NCBI GenBank assembly: GCA_002695185.1
Contig: NZOF01000183.1
Location: 1-19,144, forward strand
DNA from: Erythrobacter sp.
GTDB lineage: Bacteria; Pseudomonadota; Alphaproteobacteria; Sphingomonadales; Sphingomonadaceae
DNA length: 19,144 nucleotides
Direction of reading: 5' to 3'
The translations under genes and the position numbers were made by a program. Position 1 is the first letter of the stretch. Every line of letters starts with the position of its first letter. Under the pieces are notes generated by a model, which did not search any database, had not been told where the DNA came from, and saw only the letters and a program-made list of their open reading frames with translations. Positions 1-9,811 of the stretch are shown here, piece after piece.

Positions 1-1430
<1,430 letters not shown>

Positions 1431-1720
1431 GCGCTTTCATAGTCCCTGTTGATTCAGGGCCCCTCGCAGGGCGGGATCACATTCAGCTTAGGCTGCGGGT
1501 TTTCTGGTGGGGGCGGCGTATGGGTCCCCACCCGATGCTTTCCAGCATCGTCTAGCCATAGGGGCGGAAAACCGCCCTACCGGCGACCGCCATTGCACTG
1601 CTCCCAGCGGGCAAAGGCCATATTCGCGGCCAATATCGCCATATCCTGTCGCGAAGCGGGCGAAAGCTGTTTAATCGAACAAGAGGCGCAAGCTGAGACA
1701 GTCCGCGCCACAACAGGGCC
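1431..1720. other. Gene-free stretch with four consecutive stem-loops
   Basis: I see no convincing gene in this 290-bp stretch. It holds four perfect inverted repeats in a row. They are CCCTG/CAGGG (1444-1448 with 1455-1459), GGTGGGG/CCCCACC (1506-1512 with 1526-1532), CGATGCT/AGCATCG (1533-1539 with 1544-1550, loop TTCC) and GGGCGG/CCGCCC (1562-1567 with 1572-1577, loop AAAA). The second and third stems abut exactly. None is followed by a T-run, so a classical intrinsic terminator is not evident. The cluster could terminate or protect the thiC transcript, be a dispersed intergenic repeat, or be a small structured RNA. The sequence alone does not decide between these. An open frame covers part of the stretch, but its composition is not protein-like. 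Confidence 0.5.
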
Positions 1721-2557
1721 ATGAAGGAATATTCGTCCCCAGTGTCGTTGTCGCCCGATCATCTGCAGATCCTGCTGGCCCGGGGTGCGAGCGCCGAGCT
1801 GTTCGACCTGGGCGAGGGCAGGGTGTTGAAGCTCTTTCATGACTCGGTGTCCGAGGACATGATTGCGCGGGAGATGGAAGCTTCGGTGCACGCCGAGAGC
1901 CGTGGCGTGCCGACGGCCGCCGCCGTTCAACGCGCGGAGCGGGGGGGGCGTCGCGGGATCATTTATCCTCGTTTGCATGGACCCACAGCGATGGATTGGA
2001 TCCGCCGCCATCCCGGCCGCGCGGGATGGATGCTGGACCAGCTGGGCGCACTCCAGAATCTGATGCACAGCAAGGATGGCGGATCACTGCGTCGGTTGAA
2101 GCAGGTTTTGGCGACTGACATCCGCTATGGCCCGGCGCCGGTCTCCCTACAGCAGGCGGCGATTGCCTATCTTGATGATCTCCCCGATGGGGACCAATTG
2201 ACGCATGGAGATTTTCACCTTGGCAATGTCATGGTGACATTGGACGGGCTGAAGATCATCGACTGGTCCAAGGCCGCGAGAGGACATCCGGCGGCAGATG
2301 CCGTTCGGTCGGAGATGCTGATGCGGTTTGGCATAGGGCCTAACGACTGGATCACCAACATCTGGCGCGACTGGGCGGCGCAACGGTCGCGCAAAGCCTA
2401 TCTCGCCGTGGCGGACGCGACGGCCGCGGATGTCGCGCGATGGCGGCCAATCGTGGCGCTGGCCTGGCTGCGCGCGCGCAACGCAGGTCGCACCCCGACA
2501 TTTATGCGCTATCTCGACGATGCTCTCCGGAAAAACGGGATCGGAACTCTGAACTGA
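1721..2557 (+). CDS. APH-family small-molecule kinase
   Basis: A 278-residue protein of the aminoglycoside phosphotransferase/choline kinase fold, predicted to transfer phosphate from ATP to a small hydroxylated molecule. A short N-lobe (about residues 15-95) contains a VLKLF strand that probably carries the ATP-binding lysine. The C-lobe has the catalytic loop LTHGDFHLGNV at about residues 164-174, with Asp as catalytic base. The metal-binding motif IIDWSKA follows at about 185-191. The protein is shorter than classical APH(3') enzymes plus flanks but complete for this family. The ATG at 1721 is used. Only a weak AGGG lies just upstream. The gene follows thiC after 290 bp and converges on ugd. 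The substrate is unknown. A resistance enzyme, a thiamine-type salvage kinase (E. coli ThiK is an APH-fold protein) or another sugar or alcohol kinase are all possible. Confidence 0.85.
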   Translation: MKEYSSPVSLSPDHLQILLARGASAELFDLGEGRVLKLFHDSVSEDMIAREMEASVHAESRGVPTAAAVQRAERGGRRGIIYPRLHGPTAMDWIRRHPGRAGWMLDQLGALQNLMHSKDGGSLRRLKQVLATDIRYGPAPVSLQQAAIAYLDDLPDGDQLTHGDFHLGNVMVTLDGLKIIDWSKAARGHPAADAVRSEMLMRFGIGPNDWITNIWRDWAAQRSRKAYLAVADATAADVARWRPIVALAWLRARNAGRTPTFMRYLDDALRKNGIGTLN

Positions 2558-2620
2558 GCACCGGCCGCTGCGCAGCGCGGCCATCGCATGACCGAAGATT
2601 GATAGCCGGCGCGCCGTGGG

Positions 2621-2674
2621 GCGCAGCCTCGTCCTGGGTTGGCGACGGCGCGCAAACCCAGGACGAAGCTACGC
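2621..2674. terminator. Long imperfect inverted repeat between converging genes
   Basis: The arms TCGTCCTGGGTT (2629-2640) and AACCCAGGACGA (2655-2666) pair perfectly over 12 bp around a 14-base loop. Pairing resumes after single mismatches with AGC/GCT (2625-2627 with 2668-2670) and GCG/CGC (2621-2623 with 2672-2674), giving 18 pairs in all. It lies 63 bp after the kinase stop and 7 bp after the ugd stop, read on the opposite strand. A bidirectional terminator for the converging genes is the simplest reading. There is no T-run on either side, so it could instead be a dispersed palindromic repeat. Confidence 0.6.
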
Positions 2675-2681
2675 GCCTTGC

Positions 2682-3848
2682 TCAATCGGAGCCGAACAAG
2701 TCTCGCGTGAAAATCTTGTCCGCAACATCGTCCACTTCGGGCGTCATGCGATTGGCGATAATGACGTCGCATTGCTGCTTGAAGCTATCCAGATCGCGAA
2801 CGACCTTGGAGCTGAAAAATTCCTCCTCCTGCATCGCGGGCTCGTAGATGATGACTTCTATCCCCTTCGCCTTCAGCCGCTTCATGATCCCTTGGATCGA
2901 GGATTGCCGGAAATTGTCAGAACCAGCCTTCATCACCAGACGGAAAACGCCGACAGTGCGCGGTTGTTTGGCGATGATCTGCTCGGCGAGAAAATCTTTC
3001 CGCGTCCGGTTGGCATCCACAATCGCCCGGATGAGATTCTGCGGGACCTCCGAATAATTGGCAAGAAGCTGTTTTGTGTCCTTCGGCAGGCAATAGCCGC
3101 CATAGCCGAAGCTGGGATTATTGTAATGCGCTCCGATCCGCGGATCCAATCCGACGCCGACGATGATCTGGCGCGGGTCCATGCCATGAGCAATGGCATA
3201 GCTGTCCAGTTCATTGAAGAAGGCCACGCGCATGGCCAGGTAGGTGTTGGCGAAGAGCTTGACCGCCTCGGCTTCGCTGGGGTCCGTGAAGAGGATTTCC
3301 ACGTCCTTCTTGACCGCCCCCTGCAACAGCAGATCCGCAAAAATGCGGGCGCGCTCGGAACGTTCGCCCACGATGATCCGCGAAGGGTGGAGATTGTCGT
3401 GAAGAGCCTTCCCCTCACGGAGAAACTCGGGGCTGAAGATAACTTGATCCGTGCCCAGCCGCTGACGCACGTCTTTCACAAAGCCGACCGGAATGGTCGA
3501 CTTGATCACGATCGTCGCATCAGGATTGGTCGCCTGCGCTGTTTGTATCACCGCCTCGACCGACGAGGTATCGAATTTGTTGTTGTTGACGTCATAGTCG
3601 GTAGGAGTTGCGACGATGACATAATCCGCGCCCTCCAAAGCGGCCTGGGCATCCTGGGTCGCTTTCAGATTCAGCGGGCGGGTGGCGAGAAAGTCCTCCA
3701 GTTCAGGATCGATGATCGGTGATTTGCGCGCATTGAGCAGCGCGACGCGTTCAGCCGTGATGTCGACCGCCACCACTTCATTATGCTGGGCCAGGAGGAC
3801 AGCATTCGACAGGCCTACATATCCCAGGCCAAAAACTGTGATCTTCAT
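2682..3848 (-). CDS. ugd: UDP-glucose 6-dehydrogenase
   Basis: This cytoplasmic enzyme oxidises UDP-glucose to UDP-glucuronate with two NAD+, supplying the acidic sugar donor for capsule or exopolysaccharide. The protein is 388 residues, the normal length for the short bacterial form. The N-terminal Rossmann motif is [15 protein letters not shown] (residues 2-16). The central block [20 protein letters not shown] is typical of the family. The catalytic cysteine lies in [14 protein letters not shown] at about residues 253-266. The C-terminal UDP-binding domain includes VVRDLDSF and ends DLFGSD. An AGGA lies about 11 bases upstream of the ATG on the minus strand, which supports this start. It is transcribed away from manC across a shared upstream region and converges on the APH-like kinase. 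No lesion is seen. Confidence 0.96.
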   Translation of the reverse strand: MKITVFGLGYVGLSNAVLLAQHNEVVAVDITAERVALLNARKSPIIDPELEDFLATRPLNLKATQDAQAALEGADYVIVATPTDYDVNNNKFDTSSVEAVIQTAQATNPDATIVIKSTIPVGFVKDVRQRLGTDQVIFSPEFLREGKALHDNLHPSRIIVGERSERARIFADLLLQGAVKKDVEILFTDPSEAEAVKLFANTYLAMRVAFFNELDSYAIAHGMDPRQIIVGVGLDPRIGAHYNNPSFGYGGYCLPKDTKQLLANYSEVPQNLIRAIVDANRTRKDFLAEQIIAKQPRTVGVFRLVMKAGSDNFRQSSIQGIMKRLKAKGIEVIIYEPAMQEEEFFSSKVVRDLDSFKQQCDVIIANRMTPEVDDVADKIFTRDLFGSD

Positions 3849-4288
3849 TTTCTGAACTTTCCTGCAACAGGTAAGAAGGGGTGAATTCCCGCTGGAGGAC
3901 CCGAGGGCGGGGAGGGGGGCAGATCGATTAGGCGCTACTGGACGAACCGGTGGAAACGTAATCCAAACTTACAGCCTCTCGCAAAATGATATACAAGCAG
4001 AATTTCCCGCAAAGCCGGCCGGAGCATAACGTGGGATGTCCGGCGTTGGCTCCAGCCTTCTAAAAGCGTCTCGGAAACTCTGCGGGTGGCGGTTTCGAAG
4101 GCAAGCTGGAATAGACAGGGTGCGCCGTGCGGCGCGGTCGCTGAACCGAGCCACCAGCGTCCTCATCACGCAAATACCGGCTTGGCAAGCTTCGGCTTTG
4201 CGCTCATGAACTGCGAACCGATTGCGATATCCTGAGGGAAGGGCGGGATATCCAGTATCTTCCTCAACGAGAGATGATTAGCGACGTC
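3849..4288. promoter_or_regulatory. Divergent ugd / manC upstream region
   Basis: No gene is credible in these 440 bp. The short open frames here are shadows. The region must hold the promoters of ugd (leftward) and manC-pmm (rightward), but I could not place convincing -35/-10 boxes. It has a relatively AT-rich patch at about 3955-4010, which includes GTAA/TTAC half-sites (3958-3961 and 3969-3972). A stem of CCGGA/TCCGG extended by CAT/ATG after one bulged base lies at 4019-4043. A GATATCC/GGATATC inverted repeat lies at 4226-4252. Coordinated control of two nucleotide-sugar branches from one region is an inference from the gene arrangement. Confidence 0.5.
4226..4252. promoter_or_regulatory. 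GATATCC / GGATATC inverted repeat upstream of manC
   Basis: Perfect 7-bp inverted half-sites lie at 4226-4232 and 4246-4252, with centres 20 bp apart (about two helical turns). They end 36 bp before the preferred manC start. The spacing fits a dimeric regulator operator. The motif could also form a stem-loop with a 13-base loop in the mRNA leader. No regulator gene is nearby and no known consensus is matched, so this is a candidate only. Confidence 0.3.
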
Positions 4289-5359
4289 ATGAATATCGTT
4301 CCTGTGATATTGTCGGGAGGGTCGGGTACGCGCCTCTGGCCTGCCTCCCGGCCCGAACGTCCCAAGCAGCTGCTGCCGCTGACGGCGGATGAAACCATGT
4401 TGCAGCTCACCATCGCGCGCATGCAGGACCTCGATGCCGCCACGGTCGGCCAACCCATTCTCGTCGCCAACGCGGCGCATGCGGACATGATCGACGAGCA
4501 GTTGGAGCAAAGCGGGATCACAGACTATCGGATGATTTTGGAACCGGTAGGCCGTAATACGGCGCCCGCGATCGGCTTGGCTGCGTTGGCGGCCGAGCCC
4601 GGCGAACTGTTGCTCGTCATGCCGAGTGATCATGTCATTGCGGACTTGCCGGCGTTCCACGAAGCCATCGCGCGCGCGTTGCCGCTGGCATCCGAAGGGT
4701 ATCTGGTCACGTTCGGGATCGAGCCCCAATCACCGGAGACGGGCTATGGCTACATCAAGATGGGAATGGCCTGTGGCGATCGTGTCCATCATGTGGCGCA
4801 GTTCGTGGAAAAGCCCGACCTCGCCACGGCGGAGCGGATGCTGTCGGGAGGCAATTACACATGGAATGCGGGCATTTTCCTGTTCCGGGCGGACACCTTT
4901 CTCGCCGCCCTGGAAGAGCAGCAGCCTGGAATGTTCGCAGCCGTGCGGACGGCCATGGCAGACGGCGTGACGGAGGGCGGCCGTATCTTCCCCGATGCGC
5001 AAGCCTTTCGGGACTGCCCGTCCGATTCGATCGATTACGCCATTATGGAGAATGCCGAGAAGGTGGCCTGCGTGTCGGTGGCGATGGGCTGGTCGGACGT
5101 GGGGAGCTGGGATTCGTTGCACGGGATCAGCGAGCGGTGCGTCGACGAAAATGCGGTTCGGGGCGACGCGCTGCTATTGGGCGCGCGTAACTGCCTTGTT
5201 CACAGCGATGGCCCACGCGTGACGTTGGTGGATGTGGAGGATCTTATCGTCGTAGTCTCCCAAGGCGATGTCATGATATTGAAGCGAGGCGAAGCGCAGA
5301 AGGTGCGCAAAGTGTCGGAAGCGCTCAAGGCCCTTGCGGACTCGAAGGTTCAGGTCTGA
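4289..5359 (+). CDS. manC: Mannose-1-phosphate guanylyltransferase (single-domain)
   Basis: This enzyme forms GDP-mannose from mannose-1-phosphate and GTP in the cytoplasm, a donor for exopolysaccharide and LPS. The nucleotidyltransferase signature LSGGSGTRLWPASRPERPKQLL follows directly after the start. Downstream blocks are GRNTAPAIGLAAL, MPSDHVI, TFGIEPQSPETGYGYIK, FVEKPDLATAE, YTWNAGIFLF and WSDVGSWDSLHGI. At 356 residues it lacks the C-terminal phosphomannose isomerase domain found in ~470-residue bifunctional forms. It ends in a short beta-helix-like segment (VVVSQGDVMILKRGEAQKV). I prefer the ATG at 4289 because the family motif normally begins within a few residues of the start. An ATG at 4274 would add five residues, and neither has a clear Shine-Dalgarno. 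The phosphomannomutase gene follows after 21 bp, making a two-gene GDP-mannose operon. Confidence 0.93.
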   Translation: MNIVPVILSGGSGTRLWPASRPERPKQLLPLTADETMLQLTIARMQDLDAATVGQPILVANAAHADMIDEQLEQSGITDYRMILEPVGRNTAPAIGLAALAAEPGELLLVMPSDHVIADLPAFHEAIARALPLASEGYLVTFGIEPQSPETGYGYIKMGMACGDRVHHVAQFVEKPDLATAERMLSGGNYTWNAGIFLFRADTFLAALEEQQPGMFAAVRTAMADGVTEGGRIFPDAQAFRDCPSDSIDYAIMENAEKVACVSVAMGWSDVGSWDSLHGISERCVDENAVRGDALLLGARNCLVHSDGPRVTLVDVEDLIVVVSQGDVMILKRGEAQKVRKVSEALKALADSKVQV

Positions 5360-5380
5360 AGATTGGGCCCGGATAGGATC

Positions 5381-6889
5381 ATGGCTGAACACAGGCTCAA
5401 GACAGGCATGGCGCCAACAGTCGCGGTCGCCGACTTGATGAAGCAATCGGGCGTAGCCTTCGGCACCAGCGGAGCCCGCGGTCTGGTCGAGGCCATGACC
5501 GACAAGATATGCTTCGCATATACATGCGCGTTCCTGCAGCATCTTGGCGCAGTCGGCCAATTTGCAGCTGGTGGTTCGGTAGCCATAGCGGGTGATCTAC
5601 GCCCGTCGACGCCCCGCATCCTGGATGCCTGCGCCGCAGCGATTCGACATATGAAGGGCGTCGTGGTCAATTGCGGCTTCGTACCCTCACCGGCCGTGGC
5701 GGCTTTCGCGTTTGAACGCGCCATGCCTTCCTTGATGGTGACCGGCAGCCATATTCCCGATGACCGCAACGGCATCAAATTCAATCGTGCTGATGGCGAG
5801 ATCCTCAAGCCGGACGAGGCGGCGATCCGGACACAGGCGGTCGCGCTGCCTGATCTCTTCGATCCATCCGGGAGCTTGCGGGCGCGCGCTTCCATGGAGG
5901 CGCTGACCGATGTCGGCGCTGCTTATGTGAAGCGCTACACGGACTTTTTCGGTACGCAAGCGCTCGCCGGGATGAGACTGGGGATATATCAGCATTCTGC
6001 GGTGGGCCGTGATCTGTTGACGGACCTGGCTGAAGCGCTGGGCGCGCAGACCGTGCCGCTTGGTCGTTCCGAGCGCTTCATCCCGGTCGATACTGAAGCG
6101 GTCCGGCCTGAAGATCAGGCATTGGCGCGAAGCTGGGCGAAAAATCTGGCGCTTGACGCGATATTGTCGACCGATGGCGATAGTGATCGTCCGTTGCTGG
6201 CGGATGAGACCGGGGCGTGGCTGCGCGGTGATGTGCTGGGCATCTGCGCCGCCCGCGCGCTGGGACTGCGCGCCGTCGCCACGCCCGTCAGCTGCAACAG
6301 CGCAGTAGAGCGGTCTGTCTTCTTCGACATGGTGCGTCGCACGCGTATCGGGTCCCCTTTCGTGATCGAGGCGATGAACGCATTGATCGACGAAGGACAG
6401 GCAGGGGTGTGCGGCTACGAAGCCAATGGCGGCTTCCTGTTGGGCACCGACGTCAATGTGGATGGTCGCACCCTGGCCGCCTTGCCGACGCGTGACGCGA
6501 TCTTGCCGATGGTGGCGATGCTGGTTGATGCCCGCCGCCATAACGCGCCGCTGTCCGCGCTACAGGCCCGTCTTCCTGAGCGATACACCTTCAGCGACCG
6601 CCTCCAGGCCTTTCCCACGGCAAGGAGTGAGGCACTGATCGCGCATCTCGAGCAGGGGGGCAGCGCCGAAATTCTGGAGCGTCTGACAGCGATTTTCGGC
6701 GATCTGACCGGCGAGGCGCAGGCGATCGATCGGACGGACGGACTGCGCATCAGCTTTTCGAACGGCGACATCATTCATTTGCGGCCCAGTGGCAATGCTC
6801 CGGAACTACGCTGCTATACCGAGAGCGGCACCGCTGAACGCGCCGCATCCCTAAACACCGACGTATTGCAGCGGATAAAGACTATGTGA
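5381..6889 (+). CDS. Phosphomannomutase / phosphohexomutase family
   Basis: This protein interconverts mannose-6-phosphate and mannose-1-phosphate, feeding ManC. It is about 502 residues. Motifs in order are FGTSGARGLVEAMT near the N-terminus and the phosphoserine loop MVTGSHIPDDRNGIKF. The metal-binding loop is STDGDSDRPLL, where most relatives have DGDGDR. The sugar-specificity loop is GYEANGGFLLG, and the phosphate-binding loop RPSGNAPELRCYTES is near the C-terminus. The TGSHIP variant replaces the commoner TASHNP but keeps the catalytic serine, and this subfamily occurs in rhizobial and sphingomonad loci. I chose the ATG at 5381, which has GGATAGGAT just before it. A TTG at 5363 is open but less likely, and an ATG at 5408 is possible. 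Activity on glucose phosphate cannot be excluded. The symbol manB would fit the context, but I leave it unassigned. Confidence 0.9.
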   Translation: MAEHRLKTGMAPTVAVADLMKQSGVAFGTSGARGLVEAMTDKICFAYTCAFLQHLGAVGQFAAGGSVAIAGDLRPSTPRILDACAAAIRHMKGVVVNCGFVPSPAVAAFAFERAMPSLMVTGSHIPDDRNGIKFNRADGEILKPDEAAIRTQAVALPDLFDPSGSLRARASMEALTDVGAAYVKRYTDFFGTQALAGMRLGIYQHSAVGRDLLTDLAEALGAQTVPLGRSERFIPVDTEAVRPEDQALARSWAKNLALDAILSTDGDSDRPLLADETGAWLRGDVLGICAARALGLRAVATPVSCNSAVERSVFFDMVRRTRIGSPFVIEAMNALIDEGQAGVCGYEANGGFLLGTDVNVDGRTLAALPTRDAILPMVAMLVDARRHNAPLSALQARLPERYTFSDRLQAFPTARSEALIAHLEQGGSAEILERLTAIFGDLTGEAQAIDRTDGLRISFSNGDIIHLRPSGNAPELRCYTESGTAERAASLNTDVLQRIKTM

Positions 6890-6904
6890 TCTCCGTCTGA
6901 CCCG

Positions 6905-6929
6905 CTGCTTGTCCCGGCGACGGAAGCAG
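6905..6929. terminator. Stem-loop between converging pmm and rmlA
   Basis: CTGCTT (6905-6910) pairs with AAGCAG (6924-6929) around a 13-base loop, 15 bp after the phosphomannomutase stop. An outer CGT/ACG can add pairing across a bulge. It lies in the 85-bp gap between convergent operons, where a bidirectional terminator is expected. The absence of a T-run keeps confidence low. Confidence 0.3.
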
Positions 6930-6974
6930 ACGCTTCATGCACAGGATTGCATTCAAGCGGTGGTCAACACGCGT

Positions 6975-7844
6975 TCACCTCTCCGCCAGAATTCCCCGCA
7001 GATAGCGACCATAATCCGACTTGCCGAGCTTGCCGATCGCCTGTTCAAGGCCGTTAGCATCGATAAAGCCCTGACGGTAGGCAATTTCCTCGGGCGCAGC
7101 GATCTTGAAGCCCTGACGCTTTTCGAGGACGCGCACGAACTCGGCGGCATCCAGCAGGCTGTCGGGCGTACCGGTGTCGAGCCAGGCATAGCCGCGGCCC
7201 ATGATTTCGACATGAAGGTCGCCGCGCTCCAGATAGACGCGGTTGACATCGGTGATCTCCAACTCGCCGCGCGCCGAGGGCTTCATATTGGCGGCGATAT
7301 CGACAACCTTCTCGTCGTAGAAATAGAGGCCAGTGACCGCCCAGTTGGATTTGGGGCTTTCCGGCTTTTCCTCGATCGTCTCGGCTTTCATGTTCGCGTC
7401 GAAGCTAACGACGCCATAACGCTCAGGATCGTTGACATGATAGGCGAATACGCTTGCCCCTTCCCTGCGCCCGGACGCACTGGCGAGGATTTCAGGCAGG
7501 CCGTGGCCGTGATAGATATTGTCGCCCAGGATCAGGGCTGACTGCCGACCCGCGACGAAGTCGGCGCCAATGATATAGGCCTGGGCCAGACCATCGGGGC
7601 TGGGCTGCACCGCATATTCGAGGGTCATTCCCCAGGCCGAGCCGTCGCCCAGCAGCGACTGGAAGGCGGGCAGGTCGCGCGGCGTCGAGATGATGAGCAC
7701 TTCGCGAATCCCCGCCAGCATCAGGGTCGTCAGCGGATAATAGATCATCGGCTTGTCGTAGACCGGCATGAGCTGCTTCGAGGTTGACAGCGTCATGGGA
7801 TAGAGGCGAGTGCCGCTGCCGCCCGCAAGAATAATGCCCTTCAT
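6975..7844 (-). CDS. rmlA: Glucose-1-phosphate thymidylyltransferase RmlA
   Basis: First enzyme of dTDP-L-rhamnose synthesis: glucose-1-phosphate plus dTTP gives dTDP-glucose. The 289-residue protein has the usual length. The N-terminal signature is [18 protein letters not shown], followed by [19 protein letters not shown]. Other family blocks are [53 protein letters not shown] and [22 protein letters not shown]. An AGGGA lies about 11 bases upstream of the ATG. It is the last gene of the minus-strand operon, 21 bp after rmlD, and converges on the phosphomannomutase gene. Intact. Confidence 0.97.
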   Translation of the reverse strand: MKGIILAGGSGTRLYPMTLSTSKQLMPVYDKPMIYYPLTTLMLAGIREVLIISTPRDLPAFQSLLGDGSAWGMTLEYAVQPSPDGLAQAYIIGADFVAGRQSALILGDNIYHGHGLPEILASASGRREGASVFAYHVNDPERYGVVSFDANMKAETIEEKPESPKSNWAVTGLYFYDEKVVDIAANMKPSARGELEITDVNRVYLERGDLHVEIMGRGYAWLDTGTPDSLLDAAEFVRVLEKRQGFKIAAPEEIAYRQGFIDANGLEQAIGKLGKSDYGRYLRGILAER

Positions 7845-7865
7845 AGCTTCAACTTTCCCTGAAAA

Positions 7866-8753
7866 TCAGTTCGCGGCCGGTTGCAACCGGTCCATCACTT
7901 CCTCGAGCGAGGCGCGCCAGTCGGGCAGCGTCACGCCATGCGCCGTGGCAATTCGGGCGCAGTCGAGTCGCGAATTGGCAGGCCGGGTGGCAGGTGTGGG
8001 ATAATCGGCGGTGCCGATGTGCCGCACCGATGCCGACGGCCCGCCGCGCGCCGCCGATGCGGCAAAGATCGCCTCCGCAAAATCAGCCCAGCTTGCTTCG
8101 CCCAGCGCGGTCATGTGGAAGATGCCGCGCAGCTCAGGGCTACTTGTGGACACCATGTTGGTGGCCACCTGGAGGATACCATCGGCGATCGCCAGCGCGC
8201 TGGTGGGATTGCCGACCTGATCGCTGACCACGCCCAGTTCGTCGCGATCGGGGGCCAGGCGCAGCATCGTCTTGACGAAATTCCCGCCGAACGGGCTGTA
8301 GACCCAAGCGACGCGCAGCACCGCGCTGTCGTCATGCGCAGCCAGCACCGCCTGCTCGCCGGCCAGTTTCGACGCACCGTAGACGCCGGTGGGACCAGTG
8401 GGATCTGTTTCGACATAGGGGCGGTCCAGCGTCCCATCGAACACATAGTCGGTAGAGATATGGATGACAGGCACGTCCAAGACTTTTGCCGTCTGCGCGA
8501 CTGCGCCCGCGCCCGCGCCGTTCACGGCGAAAGCGAGATCGCTCTCGCTCTCCGCCTTGTCCACCGCGGTATAGGCGGCGGCCGAGACGATCACGTCGGG
8601 CCTTGCCGCCTCCAGCGCGCGCGCGATTGAGGCCGGATCGGCCAGGTCGAGATCGGGGCGGCCGACGGCGATCACCTCATGCCCCGCAGCCTGGCCCCGT
8701 TCGAGCAGACCGGTGACGACCTGCCCCGCCGTCCCGGTGACCGCGATCCTCAT
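7866..8753 (-). CDS. rmlD: dTDP-4-dehydrorhamnose reductase RmlD
   Basis: This enzyme reduces dTDP-4-keto-L-rhamnose to dTDP-L-rhamnose with NAD(P)H, the last pathway step. It is 295 residues, with an N-terminal Rossmann glycine motif [17 protein letters not shown]. The active-site regions are [18 protein letters not shown] and the [12 protein letters not shown] block, whose Tyr-x3-Lys pair is the extended-SDR catalytic signature. [19 protein letters not shown] follows, as in other RmlD proteins. Its start overlaps the rmlB stop by four bases (8750-8753), indicating translational coupling. Intact. Confidence 0.96.
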   Translation of the reverse strand: MRIAVTGTAGQVVTGLLERGQAAGHEVIAVGRPDLDLADPASIARALEAARPDVIVSAAAYTAVDKAESESDLAFAVNGAGAGAVAQTAKVLDVPVIHISTDYVFDGTLDRPYVETDPTGPTGVYGASKLAGEQAVLAAHDDSAVLRVAWVYSPFGGNFVKTMLRLAPDRDELGVVSDQVGNPTSALAIADGILQVATNMVSTSSPELRGIFHMTALGEASWADFAEAIFAASAARGGPSASVRHIGTADYPTPATRPANSRLDCARIATAHGVTLPDWRASLEEVMDRLQPAAN

Positions 8754-9808
8754 GCCGTAGCGGCTTTTTCGAGGCCGAGACGCTGGCCGTCATAAGCGTC
8801 GCGCAGCGGACGCCACCACCATTCATTATCGAGATACCAGCGCACCGTCTTTTCGATGCCCGTGTCGAAATTCTCCTGCGCCCGCCAGCCTAGTTCGTTC
8901 TCGAGCTTGGTGGCGTCAATCGCGTAGCGCGCATCATGACCGGGGCGGTCGGTGACATATTCGATCAAATCGACGCGCGGTTTGTCCGTAGGGTGCACTT
9001 CGTCGAGCACCGCGCAGATGCTCTTGACCACGTCGATATTCTTGCGCTCGTTACGACCGCCGACATTGTAGGTCTCACCCGGCACGCCCTTCTCGACGAT
9101 GATGTCGAGCGCACGGGCGTGATCGTCGACATAGAGCCAGTCGCGGATATTCTCGCCCTTGCCGTAGACGGGCAGCCTGCGCCCTTCGAGCGCGTTCAGG
9201 ATCGTCAACGGGATGAGCTTTTCGGGGAAGTGATAGGGGCCGTAATTGTTCGAGCAGTTGGACACCACGATCGGCATTCCATAGGTGCGATGCCACGCCT
9301 TTGCGAGATGGTCCGACGCGGCCTTCGACGCCGAATAGGGCGAGGAGGGATCGTAGGGCGTGGTTTCCTCGAACAAGCCTTCGTCGCCGAGCGAGCCATA
9401 GACTTCGTCGGTCGAGACATGGAGGAAGCGGAAAGCGGACTTTGCGTCGGCTTCCAGGCCGTTCCAATAGGCGCGTGCGGCCTCCAGCAGCGTGAAGCTG
9501 CCCACCACATTGGTCTGGATGAAGTCGGCCGCGCCGGTGATCGAGCGATCGACATGGCTTTCAGCGGCGAGATGCATGATGCGGTCGGGCCGGAACTGGG
9601 CGATCGCCTGATCCATCGCGGCGCGGTCGCAGATATTGGCGTGCAGGAACTGGTGGTTGTTCTGACCTTCGACTTCCTTGAGCGACGCTTCGCAGCCGGC
9701 ATAGGTGAGCGCGTCGATGGTGAGGACCTCATAACCCTTCTGGAGCACCAGATAGCGGACGAGGGCCGAGCCGATGAAGCCGGCGCCGCCGGTGACGATT
9801 ACGCGCAT
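8750..9808 (-). CDS. rmlB: dTDP-glucose 4,6-dehydratase RmlB
   Basis: This enzyme converts dTDP-glucose to dTDP-4-keto-6-deoxyglucose using bound NAD+, step two of rhamnose synthesis. It is 352 residues, the family norm. The N-terminal nucleotide-binding motif is [29 protein letters not shown] and the catalytic [12 protein letters not shown] (Thr-Asp-Glu) follow. The [11 protein letters not shown] motif supplies Tyr-x3-Lys. [18 protein letters not shown] and [13 protein letters not shown] are also characteristic. An AGGGAG lies about 11 bases upstream of the ATG. It sits three bases after rmlC and overlaps rmlD, inside one tightly packed operon. Confidence 0.97.
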   Translation of the reverse strand: MRVIVTGGAGFIGSALVRYLVLQKGYEVLTIDALTYAGCEASLKEVEGQNNHQFLHANICDRAAMDQAIAQFRPDRIMHLAAESHVDRSITGAADFIQTNVVGSFTLLEAARAYWNGLEADAKSAFRFLHVSTDEVYGSLGDEGLFEETTPYDPSSPYSASKAASDHLAKAWHRTYGMPIVVSNCSNNYGPYHFPEKLIPLTILNALEGRRLPVYGKGENIRDWLYVDDHARALDIIVEKGVPGETYNVGGRNERKNIDVVKSICAVLDEVHPTDKPRVDLIEYVTDRPGHDARYAIDATKLENELGWRAQENFDTGIEKTVRWYLDNEWWWRPLRDAYDGQRLGLEKAATA

Positions 9809-9811
9809 GGG

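Noticed and set aside
1449..1724. 91-codon open frame after thiC
   Set aside because: It runs across the four stem-loops and has low-complexity Gly/Arg/Pro content with no ribosome-binding site.
2616..3722. 368-codon open frame on the plus strand opposite ugd
   Set aside because: It is antisense to an intact, motif-complete ugd and has no recognisable domains. Its length reflects GC-rich codon structure.
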